Below are positions 6,856 to 12,470 of a stretch of DNA of 17,495 nt, piece by piece. The notes beneath the pieces are model-generated. The model had not been told where the DNA came from, made no database searches, and saw only the letters and a program-made list of their open reading frames with translations. A program made the position numbers and the translations under genes. Position 1 is the first letter of the stretch. Each line of letters starts with the position of its first letter. This DNA comes from Paracoccaceae bacterium (GTDB lineage: Bacteria; Pseudomonadota; Alphaproteobacteria; Rhodobacterales; Rhodobacteraceae): the NCBI GenBank assembly GCA_024304875.1, contig JAMWZF010000022.1:1-17495 (forward strand). The letters are read 5' to 3'.

Positions 6856-7614
6856 TTGAAACATCTCATGCTGGTGATCGGGGCCGCGATGGCCCTTTCC
6901 GCCTGTTCTTCGCGGCCGGTTCCCGACAGCGGGACCGGCGTGGGTTTCGGTGACTATTCCGAATACGAGCTGCAGCGCGCCCGGCGCGAGGCGGCGCTGC
7001 GCGGCGATGCGGGGTTCACGGGCGCGACGGTTGCGGCGCCGACCTCGGCGGCCGTCGTTCAGGGCAGCTCTTCGGGCGGCGTCAGCACCAGCGACCTTGC
7101 CAGCGCCGGGATCGGCGGCGGCCAGCCGCAGCCCGCGGTCCCGGCCCAGCCTGCCCAGCAGCAGTACGTCGAGGCCAGCCCGACCAACGCCGCGCCGCAG
7201 GTCTTCAACAACCCCGGCATCTCGGACGAGCAGGACTTCGACGCGGTGGCGAGCCGCGAATCCATCGCCTCGGACGCGGCCCGGCGGCAGCAACAGCAGG
7301 CCGCCTACGAGGTGATCGCGCCCACCGCCGTGCCCGAGCGGACCGGAAACACGGGCCCGAACATCGTGGCCTACGCCCTGTCGGCGCCTAACGACAAAGG
7401 GCAGGAATGGTATTCCCGCTCGCTCCTCTCCGGCCAGAACCGGTTCCAGCGGAATTGCGCGAAATACGCCTCGCCCGACGAGGCGCAGCGCGATTTCCTG
7501 GCCCGCGGCGGGCCCGAGCGGGACCGGCTGGGCATCGACCCGGACGGTGACGGCTTTGCCTGCGGCTGGGATCCGACGCCGTTCCGGCAGGCGGCGCGGG
7601 CTGCGGCCAACTGA
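6856..7614 (+). CDS. Lipoprotein with C-terminal Excalibur calcium-binding domain
   Basis: A 252-residue exported protein. The start is TTG at 6856, with GGAAGGG at 6842-6848 seven bases upstream; the next ATG at 6868 would be about 19 bases from that site. The N-terminus is a lipoprotein signal ending in the lipobox LSAC (Cys17), so it is likely anchored in a membrane. A long Ala/Gln/Ser-rich, low-complexity stretch (about residues 40-150) follows. The C-terminal Excalibur domain has Cys201, the DPDGDGFAC calcium-loop motif (Asp228, Asp230, Asp232) and Cys236. Excalibur domains occur in extracellular proteins; their specific role is unclear. It follows gatA by 33 bp and overlaps or abuts the amidase gene, which suggests an envelope function. 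Confidence 0.85.
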   Translation: MKHLMLVIGAAMALSACSSRPVPDSGTGVGFGDYSEYELQRARREAALRGDAGFTGATVAAPTSAAVVQGSSSGGVSTSDLASAGIGGGQPQPAVPAQPAQQQYVEASPTNAAPQVFNNPGISDEQDFDAVASRESIASDAARRQQQQAAYEVIAPTAVPERTGNTGPNIVAYALSAPNDKGQEWYSRSLLSGQNRFQRNCAKYASPDEAQRDFLARGGPERDRLGIDPDGDGFACGWDPTPFRQAARAAAN

Positions 7615-8279
7615 TCTGGCAGCCCTCTCCCAACTTCGGTGAACGCCGGGGCGGGGCGATCCCCGACCTAGTGGTCCTCCACTACACCGCGATGACCAGC
7701 GCCTTCGCGGCGGCGGACTGGCTCTGCCATCCCGACTCGGGCGTCTCGGCGCACTACGTCCTCGGGGCGGACGGCACCCTGCGCCAGCTGGTGGCCGAGG
7801 CGGACCGGGCCTGGCACGCGGGCGCCGGCGCCTGGGGGGATGTCAGCGACGTCAATTCGCGGTCCATCGGGATCGAGCTCGACAACGACGGGGTGAGCGC
7901 CTTTCCCGACCGTCAGATCACCGCCCTGATCGACCTTCTGCGCGGGATCTGCGCCCGCTGGCGAATTCCCCCCGCCCGGGTCATCGGCCATTCCGACCTC
8001 GCCCCCGGGCGCAAGATCGACCCCGGCCCGCTGTTTCCCTGGGACCGGCTGGGAGCCGAGGGGCTGGCGGTCCGGCCCGAGCCGGGGGAGGAGGGCGACC
8101 TGATCGCCGACCTGCGCGCCGCGGGCTACACGGCCGAGGTGGACGAGGAGACGCTGCTCGCCGCTTTCCGCCTGCGCCATCGCCCCGGTGCCACGGGCCC
8201 CGCCGATGCCACCGACCGCGCCCTCGCCCGGGCCCTGGCCCGCGCGCATCCCGTTGACGGTCGCACGCGTCTGGCCTAG
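7611..8279 (+). CDS. N-acetylmuramoyl-L-alanine amidase, AmiD-like, probable CTG start
   Basis: A type 2 (AmpD/AmiD fold) zinc amidase that cuts the MurNAc-L-Ala bond of peptidoglycan or its fragments. From a CTG at 7611 the peptide reads (M)IWQPSPNFGERRGGAIPDLV, then VVLHYTAM with zinc ligand His24; GHSDLAPGRKIDPGPLFPW holds the other His and the Asp ligand. The C-terminal 50 residues (DLIADLRAAGYTAEVDEETL onward) resemble a peptidoglycan-binding domain. The frame has no ATG, GTG or TTG between its upstream stop (7548-7550) and GTG 7671; starting at GTG would delete the conserved WQPSPNFG...PDLV strand. CTG 7611 overlaps the preceding TGA in CTGA, mimicking ATGA coupling. The enzyme call is secure; the start is inferred. 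Translation from GTG 7671 would give 202 residues. Confidence 0.85.
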   Translation: MIWQPSPNFGERRGGAIPDLVVLHYTAMTSAFAAADWLCHPDSGVSAHYVLGADGTLRQLVAEADRAWHAGAGAWGDVSDVNSRSIGIELDNDGVSAFPDRQITALIDLLRGICARWRIPPARVIGHSDLAPGRKIDPGPLFPWDRLGAEGLAVRPEPGEEGDLIADLRAAGYTAEVDEETLLAAFRLRHRPGATGPADATDRALARALARAHPVDGRTRLA

Positions 8280-8281
8280 GG
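8254..8281 (+). promoter_or_regulatory. Promoter of rnpB
   Basis: TTGACG (8254-8259), a 16-bp spacer and CTAGGG (8276-8281) lie just before the RNase P RNA. The predicted start near 8288 coincides with the 5' strand of its P1 helix. The amidase stop codon TAG (8277-8279) is inside the -10 hexamer. The same TTGACG...CTAGG form recurs at 14947-14975. Confidence 0.65.
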
Positions 8282-8284
8282 CTG

Positions 8285-8661
8285 CGCGGCGCGGAAGGCC
8301 GGATGGCCGCTGTCTTCACCGGCAGAGGAAAGTCCGGACTCCCTCAGGCAACGGTGCCGGGTAACGCCCGGGCAAAGCAATTTGACGGAAAGCGCCACAG
8401 AGAAGAGTCTGCCCCGGGTCATCCGGGGTCAGGGTGAAACGGTGGGGTAAGAGCCCACCGCGGGACCGGCAACGGGACCGGCACGGCAAGCCCCACCGGG
8501 AGCAATGCCAAATAGGGGCCGCACATGGGGTGCCTGACCTCGCGGCCCGGGTCGGCAGCTTGAGGCGGGGAGCGATCCCCGTCCCAGAGGAATGGCCATC
8601 GATCCCCGGGTTTCGGCCCGTGGGAGAACAGAATCCGGCTTACAGGCCTTCCGCGCGATAC
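8285..8661 (+). ncRNA. rnpB: RNase P RNA, bacterial class A
   Basis: The catalytic RNA of RNase P, which matures tRNA 5' ends. The universally conserved P4 strands are present: GAGGAAAGTCCGGAC at 8325-8339 and ACAGAATCCGGCTTAC at 8628-8643. The intervening signature AGGGTGAAACGGTG...GTAAGAGCCCACCGC (about 8431-8462) and GCAAGCCCCACCGGGAGCAA (about 8486-8505) are also there. The ends are defined by the P1 pairing CGCGGAAGG (8290-8298) with CCTTCCGCG (8647-8655), so boundaries are good to a few bases. The length of about 375 nt fits alphaproteobacterial class A molecules. No protein should be called over this stretch. Confidence 0.96.
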
Positions 8662-8688
8662 CTGCCCCGCCCGCTTGACGGCGACCGG

Positions 8689-8707
8689 CCGGGGGCTCTG
8701 CCCCCGG
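8689..8707 (+). terminator. Hairpin downstream of rnpB
   Basis: CCGGGGGC (8689-8696), loop TCT, and GCCCCCGG (8700-8707) form a perfect 8-bp stem 30 bases after rnpB. No T-run follows directly; the next T-rich bases are TATTT at 8718-8722 in the adjoining element. It is likely to help end rnpB transcription or processing. Confidence 0.55.
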
Positions 8708-8738
8708 ACCCCCGAGGTATTTGAGGCGAAAAGAGAGG
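8707..8738. repeat. GTATTT-type dispersed intergenic element
   Basis: After the rnpB hairpin comes a C-run, GAGGTATTTGAGGC and a purine-only tail (GAAAAGAGAGG). GTATTTGAG (8717-8725) is identical to 3495-3503 in the long inverted repeat, and the C/G block, ATTT core and GA-rich tail are shared in outline with 15904-15945. From memory, similar elements are common in Rhodobacteraceae intergenic regions; that was not checked against any database. Confidence 0.45.
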
Positions 8739-8754
8739 TTGGGCCGGAATCCGG

Positions 8755-8782
8755 TTGACAGGCGGGCCCGCGCGGGTAGAAG
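8755..8782 (+). promoter_or_regulatory. Promoter of rpmG
   Basis: A consensus -35 TTGACA (8755-8760), a 16-bp spacer and TAGAAG (8777-8782) sit 54 bases upstream of the rpmG start. The leader then carries the ribosome site GAGGAG at 8822-8827. Confidence 0.7.
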
Positions 8783-8835
8783 GCGGGCTTCAATCGATTT
8801 CACCCGGGCGCCGCCCCGGACGAGGAGACGAGACC

Positions 8836-9003
8836 ATGGCGAAGCCGACCACGATCAAGATCCGCCTGAACTCGAGCGCGGGCACCGGCCACTTCTACGT
8901 GACCAAGAAGAACGCCCGGACCATGACCGAGAAGATGGTGGTCCGGAAGTACGACCCCGTCGCGCGCAAGCACGTCGAGTACAAGGAAGGCAAGATCAAG
9001 TAA
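8836..9003 (+). CDS. rpmG: 50S ribosomal protein L33
   Basis: A 55-residue L33 of the large ribosomal subunit: MAKPTTIKIRLNSSAGTGHF then YVTKKNARTMTEKM and KYDPVARKHVEYKEGKIK. It is the zinc-free (C-minus) form, lacking the paired CxxC motifs. The sequence and length match alphaproteobacterial L33 closely. It has its own promoter and a strong intrinsic terminator, so it is a single-gene transcription unit. Confidence 0.97.
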   Translation: MAKPTTIKIRLNSSAGTGHFYVTKKNARTMTEKMVVRKYDPVARKHVEYKEGKIK

Positions 9004-9027
9004 CGATCTGCCACTTTGGATTTCGAG

Positions 9028-9055
9028 GGCCGCGCCATCCTGGTGCGGCCTTTTT
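9028..9055 (+). terminator. Intrinsic terminator of rpmG
   Basis: GGCCGCGCC (9028-9036), loop ATCCT and GGTGCGGCC (9042-9050) form a 9-bp stem with one G-U pair, directly followed by TTTTT (9051-9055). It is the clearest rho-independent terminator in the window. Confidence 0.9.
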
Positions 9056-9072
9056 CGTGTTGGGGGGGGAGC

Positions 9073-9609
9073 ATGCAGCGCGTCATGATCGTCGGCCAGC
9101 CCGGTTCGGGCAAGAGCACCCTGGCGCGGGCCCTCGGCGCGCGCCTCGGCCTGCCGGTCGTCCATATCGACCACATCCACTGGCAGCCCGGCTGGGTCGA
9201 GCGGACCCGGGCCGAGAAGCTGCCCCTGATCCGGGCCGAGGAGACGAAGGCGGCCTGGATCATCGAGGGCGGGCTCAGTTCGACCTGGGACAGCCGCCTG
9301 GCCCGCGCCGACCTGCTGGTCTGGCTCGACCGGCCCTGGCCCTTGCGCCTGTGGCGTGTCCTCGCCCGCTCCTGGCGCTACCGGGGACGCTCCCGCCCCG
9401 ATCTGCCCGAGGGCTGCCCCGAGACCTTTGGCCCGCAGACCTGGGAGTTCGTCCGCTACATTCTGCGGACCCGGCACAGTGCCCGCACCCGGATGGCGGC
9501 GCTGTTCCAGGCCGCCTTGTCCTCGGGCACCCCGGCGGTGCGCCTCGGCAGCGATGCGGACGTCGCGGACTGGCTGGCGGGGCAGGGGGTGGCAGCGGCC
9601 CCCGCATGA
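9073..9609 (+). CDS. P-loop kinase-like protein (FlaR/adenylate-kinase-like)
   Basis: A 178-residue cytosolic P-loop NTPase. The Walker A motif is GQPGSGKST (residues 8-16), followed by HIDHIHWQPGW (about 34-44), a Walker-B-like strand DLLVWLDRPW (about 80-89) and an Arg-rich lid-like segment. This layout matches the small family annotated as FlaR-like or DNA topology modulation proteins, whose substrate is not established. The start is ATG 9073 behind a G-rich ribosome site ending GGGGGGAG; an in-frame start at 9016 would run through the rpmG terminator and is unlikely. The stop overlaps the next gene's start in ATGA, so the two are coupled. Confidence 0.82.
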   Translation: MQRVMIVGQPGSGKSTLARALGARLGLPVVHIDHIHWQPGWVERTRAEKLPLIRAEETKAAWIIEGGLSSTWDSRLARADLLVWLDRPWPLRLWRVLARSWRYRGRSRPDLPEGCPETFGPQTWEFVRYILRTRHSARTRMAALFQAALSSGTPAVRLGSDADVADWLAGQGVAAAPA

Positions 9610-10100
9610 TCGCCGTCCGCCCCGCCACCCGCGCGGACATCGGCGCCATCGACGCCCTGCTGGGCCGGTCCTATCCGCAACTCCTGAGGGCCGACTACCC
9701 GCCCTCGGCCCTCGTCACCGTCTTGCCGCTGATGACCCGGGCGCAGCCGGGGCTGGTGGCCTCGGGCCGCTACTTCGTTGCCGAGGAGGAGGGGGTGCTT
9801 CTGGGCGCCGGCGGCTGGTCCGAGGCGCTGCCGGGAGGCGGCCGGCCGATTCCCGGGCGGGCCAACATCCGGCATGTCGCGACAGACCCCGGGGCGCTTC
9901 GGCGCGGAATCGGACGGGCGATCCTGACCGCCGCTCTCGACCAGGCGACGGCGGCGGGGATGACCTGGGCGCACTGCATCTCGACCCTGACCGCGGTGCC
10001 CTTCTACCGGGCGATGGGCTTCGAGGAAATGGGCACGATGACCCTCCAGATGCGCCCCGGCATCGACTTTCCGGCGGTGGCGATGCGGCGGGACCTCTGA
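9606..10100 (+). CDS. GNAT-family N-acetyltransferase
   Basis: A 164-residue acetyl-CoA-dependent acetyltransferase. It starts IAVRPATRADIGAIDALLGRS (beta1-alpha1), carries the acetyl-CoA motif A region NIRHVATDPGALRRGIGRAIL (about 88-108; pyrophosphate loop RRGIGR) and ends with VPFYRAMGFEEMG, the common motif B. The acceptor substrate cannot be told. It is translationally coupled to the P-loop protein (ATGA overlap at 9606-9609) and is the last gene of that small unit. Confidence 0.88.
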   Translation: MIAVRPATRADIGAIDALLGRSYPQLLRADYPPSALVTVLPLMTRAQPGLVASGRYFVAEEEGVLLGAGGWSEALPGGGRPIPGRANIRHVATDPGALRRGIGRAILTAALDQATAAGMTWAHCISTLTAVPFYRAMGFEEMGTMTLQMRPGIDFPAVAMRRDL

Positions 10101-10107
10101 AGCCTTG

Positions 10108-10136
10108 CCGGGCTGGCGCCCACGACGCCCGCCCGG
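10108..10136. terminator. Hairpin between convergent genes
   Basis: CCGGGC-T-GGCG (10108-10118) pairs with CGCC-C-GCCCGG (10126-10136), a 10-bp stem with one mismatch and a seven-base loop. It is placed between the GNAT stop and the CTERM-protein stop. There is no T-run on either side, so it may be a weak bidirectional terminator or a 3'-end stabiliser. Confidence 0.4.
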
Positions 10137-10153
10137 ACTGGGTCCTGGTGAGG

Positions 10154-10993
10154 CTAGGCCAGTGGTTCCGCGTCCGGACGGCGCCGCAGCGCCATCAGCC
10201 CACCCACACCGGCCAGGAGCAGCCAGCCGGCCGCCGGCAGCGGGACCGGCGTCGTCAGCTCTGGGTCGGTCGGCTCGACACCCGGCTGGTTGCTGACCGG
10301 TCCGAAACTGCTGAAGGCCATCGTCCGGCCGGACAGGACCGTGTAGCTCGATCCGGCGATCCCCCCCGCGCCGTAGACGTCCATTTGCGAGCTGAGGAGG
10401 ACCCCGGCGTCGTCCATCCAGTCGAGCGGGGTGGTCGCCAGGTAGCCGGGGCCGGTGAAGAAGCGGCCTGTGGCGGAGTTGCCGCCGAAGCTGAACTGCA
10501 CCGTGTTGACGTCGAGCGTGCTCGGCAGGCCGATATTGCTCGTCAGGGACAATCCGTCGTTCTGATCGTCGTCCGGGCAGGTATTGATCGGGTGGACCTG
10601 CGCGCAGGACGATTGCGGATCCACGTAGGGGGCCGGGTCGATGACGTAGCGGATCGTGAATTCGTGCCGGTTCAGCGACCCGGTGCTGAACTGTGCCTCG
10701 GTGAATTCGACATTCGCCGTCTGGCTGCCGGTCTTCAGATACCCGGTCAGCCCCGTCGTGGTGTCGTACACCACCGAGGTGTTTCCGTTGCCGGCCGTAT
10801 CCGACGACGGCGCGATCGTGTCCGGATCGAAGGTGAACCCGAAGGTCCAGGTGATGGGCTGCAACCGCGGGCCGCCGTTGTTTGGAAAGTGGTACGTGGC
10901 GGTGAACTGGCCCTCGTAGGTGATCGGCGCGGCAATCGCGCCCGTCGTGGCGGCCAGACCCAGCAAGGTGGCCGCGAAGAAGGATTTGTGCAT
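10154..10993 (-). CDS. Exported VPLPA-CTERM sorting-domain protein
   Basis: A 279-residue secreted protein with a Sec signal peptide (about residues 1-22, cleavage after AIAA) and a C-terminal sorting tail: the motif VPLPA at 250-254, a hydrophobic helix GWLLLAGVGGLMAL, then an Arg cluster RRR. This is the VPLPA-CTERM signal, processed by exosortases of the XrtD type. The body is beta-rich, low in Lys and rich in Thr, Ser, Gly and aromatics, with a lone cysteine pair (Cys130, Cys139) that may form a disulfide. I recognise no enzymatic domain. No exosortase or polysaccharide gene is in the window. It is monocistronic on the minus strand, and its leader contains a tandem CGGAAGTA repeat (minus strand, 11015-10998), one copy serving as ribosome site. 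Confidence 0.85.
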   Translation of the reverse strand: MHKSFFAATLLGLAATTGAIAAPITYEGQFTATYHFPNNGGPRLQPITWTFGFTFDPDTIAPSSDTAGNGNTSVVYDTTTGLTGYLKTGSQTANVEFTEAQFSTGSLNRHEFTIRYVIDPAPYVDPQSSCAQVHPINTCPDDDQNDGLSLTSNIGLPSTLDVNTVQFSFGGNSATGRFFTGPGYLATTPLDWMDDAGVLLSSQMDVYGAGGIAGSSYTVLSGRTMAFSSFGPVSNQPGVEPTDPELTTPVPLPAAGWLLLAGVGGLMALRRRPDAEPLA

Positions 10994-11136
10994 GGTCTAC
11001 TTCCGTTTACTTCCGTGCACGCATCCTTTGCGAAAGTCTGACCCAGCGGCAACTACCTTTTCGGCAAAACTTGGGCGATCGGTTTCCCTTGCAGAAACAA
11101 TGCATTGCCCGATGCCGCATTGGTCCGGCAAAGCAA

Positions 11137-11160
11137 AAGGGCCGCCCGAAGGCGGCCCTT
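11137..11160 (-). terminator. Intrinsic terminator of the BI-1 gene
   Basis: Read on the minus strand, AAGGGCCGCC, a TTCG tetraloop and GGCGGCCCTT form a perfect 10-bp stem ending 23 bases after the BI-1 stop, followed by TTGCTTTGCC. The C(UUCG)G tetraloop adds stability. Confidence 0.85.
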
Positions 11161-11182
11161 GATGTCGGTCAGATCGGACCGG

Positions 11183-11956
11183 TTATTCCCGGTTGCCCAG
11201 AAGCTGGAGCAGGAACATGAACATGTTGATGAAGTCCAGGTAGAGGTTCAGCGCGCCCATGATGGCGGCCTTGCCGAGCCATTCCTGGTCCCCATGCGCC
11301 GCGTGGGCGATGTAGGTGTTCTTGATGTTCTGCGTGTCGTAGGCCGTCAGTGCGGCAAAGATCAGAACGCCGATCATCGAGATGGCGTACATCATCGCCG
11401 GGGACTGCAGGAAGATGTTGATCACCGAGGCGACGATCAGGCCGATCACGCCCATGATGAGGAACGACCCCCAGCCCGAGATGTCCTTCTTGGTCGTGTA
11501 GCCCCAGAGGGACAGACCGGCGAAGGCGATCGCGGTGACGAGGAAGACCTGCACGATCGAGTAGCTGGTGAAGACCATGAAGATCCACGAGATCGACACA
11601 CCCATGGTGGCGGCGAAGGCGTAGAACACCAGCTGCGCGGTGGCCGCCGACATCCGGTTGATCATCGCCGAGAAGCCGAAGACGAAGATCAGCGGGGCGA
11701 ACATCACGACCCAGCGCAGCGGCGAGGCGTAAAGCGTGTAGCCGAACTGCGTCAGGTACTGGTCGGCGCCGATCTGGTACTGCGTCGGCACGTCGCTCGT
11801 GGCCAGGCCCGAGATGGCCCAGGCCGCCAGCGCGGTGATCAGCATGCCCACGGACATCGTGCCGTAGACCTTGTTCATGTGGGCGCGGAGGCCCTGGTCG
11901 ATTTCGGCGCTGCGGACGCCTGCCGTCGTCTGTCCGACGGTCTGGTAGTTGGCCAT
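11183..11956 (-). CDS. Bax inhibitor-1 / YccA family membrane protein
   Basis: A 257-residue inner-membrane protein of the BI-1 (UPF0005) family with about seven helices. Family blocks include LRAHMNKVYGTMSVGMLITA (first helix), the segment after FMVFTSYSIVQVFLVTAIAFAG, and the C-terminal AALTAYDTQNIK with its conserved Asp, followed by NLYLDFINMFMFLLQLLG. Bacterial members are linked to calcium leak and to membrane-protease (FtsH) control. The frame is open upstream to 12076, but the start is the ATG at 11956: it has GGAGGGG about seven bases upstream and gives the family N-terminus MANYQTVG. A strong promoter lies about 65 bp further upstream, so it is a single-gene unit. Confidence 0.92.
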   Translation of the reverse strand: MANYQTVGQTTAGVRSAEIDQGLRAHMNKVYGTMSVGMLITALAAWAISGLATSDVPTQYQIGADQYLTQFGYTLYASPLRWVVMFAPLIFVFGFSAMINRMSAATAQLVFYAFAATMGVSISWIFMVFTSYSIVQVFLVTAIAFAGLSLWGYTTKKDISGWGSFLIMGVIGLIVASVINIFLQSPAMMYAISMIGVLIFAALTAYDTQNIKNTYIAHAAHGDQEWLGKAAIMGALNLYLDFINMFMFLLQLLGNRE

Positions 11957-12022
11957 GAAACCCCTCCAAGGTTGAACTGTTGCCAGCCCGGCGCAGTTCA
12001 GCGCGCTCGGGTATTCCACTCG

Positions 12023-12051
12023 AATATCGGCATCTCGGACCTGCTTTTCAA
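12023..12051 (-). promoter_or_regulatory. Promoter of the BI-1 gene, RpoH-like
   Basis: On the minus strand CTTGAAA (-35 TTGAAA at 12051-12046), a 17-bp spacer and GATATT (12028-12023) give a good promoter about 60 bases before the BI-1 start. The wording CTTGAAA...CCGATAT also resembles the heat-shock sigma RpoH consensus. A perfect dyad CTGCTT-TTC-AAGCAG (12041-12055) overlaps the -35. Confidence 0.6.
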
Positions 12052-12131
12052 GCAGTTCCGCCCCGGCCGCGCCCAATCCTGCCGGATGGGGATAAATTGT
12101 CGCGGAAGGGTCGACCAGGAGGGGGCGGCCG

Positions 12132-12359
12132 TCAACGCCGCCAGCTTTGCGGCGCGTCCCAGAGCGGCCGGCGTGCTTCGCGCAGGGCCGCGTCGCGGGT
12201 CAGCCCGATGTCGCGCAGCAGGTGGTCGTCGAGGCTGGCGAGGCACCGGCGCTGACGCCAGAGTCCGAACAGCTCCATCAGACCGCGGGTGCGGAGGGGG
12301 CGCCGCGCGGCGGGAATGCAGGCCGCGGCGGTGGACAGGGTGTGGGCGGTCATTTTCAT
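12132..12359 (-). CDS. DUF1127 (YjiS-like) small protein
   Basis: A 75-residue basic protein. Its C-terminal half is the DUF1127 domain: LWRQRRCLASLDDHLLRDIG followed by LTRDAALREARRPLW (about residues 33-67), with the near-invariant L-x-x-L-D-D-x-x-L-R-D-I-G core. It begins MKMTAHTL at ATG 12359, with AAGGA five bases upstream; the second ATG (12353) is possible. Known family members are small, Arg-rich, stress- or growth-regulated proteins, and one in Rhodobacter is reported to bind RNA. It is divergent from a LysR regulator, 111 bp apart, a pairing that recurs in Alphaproteobacteria. RNA-related function here is inferred from family only. Confidence 0.88.
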   Translation of the reverse strand: MKMTAHTLSTAAACIPAARRPLRTRGLMELFGLWRQRRCLASLDDHLLRDIGLTRDAALREARRPLWDAPQSWRR

Positions 12360-12398
12360 CGTTCCTTGATATGCAAGTCTCGGGATCAATCGGGATGC

Positions 12399-12427
12399 TT
12401 GATATATGAGGCAGGGAGTGGAATAAT
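12399..12427 (+). promoter_or_regulatory. Sigma70 promoter of the LysR gene 12471
   Basis: TTGATA (12399-12404), a 17-bp spacer and AATAAT (12422-12427) form a near-consensus promoter, in a locally AT-rich stretch. The predicted start is near 12434. CTTGATAT occurs at 12398-12405 and again at 12365-12372, 33 bp apart, which suggests paired regulator sites shared with the DUF1127 gene. Confidence 0.65.
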
Positions 12428-12470
12428 GAAAACCAATCGTTGACAGGCAACACATCACGAGGATTGATGA

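Noticed and set aside
4801..7293. An 830-codon open frame on the minus strand
   Set aside because: It is antisense to gatC, gatA and the lipoprotein gene and shows no recognisable domain; a shadow frame.
8434..8724. Short ORFs over 8419-8803 on both strands
   Set aside because: The region is the RNase P RNA gene and its terminator; any ORF there is incidental.
9016..9072. Longer N-terminus for the P-loop protein
   Set aside because: It would encode the rpmG intrinsic terminator. ATG 9073 has a ribosome site and gives the usual short strand before the Walker A motif.
11957..12076. Longer N-terminus for the BI-1 protein
   Set aside because: The 40 extra codons cover the promoter and leader; ATG 11956 has a strong ribosome site and the family N-terminus.
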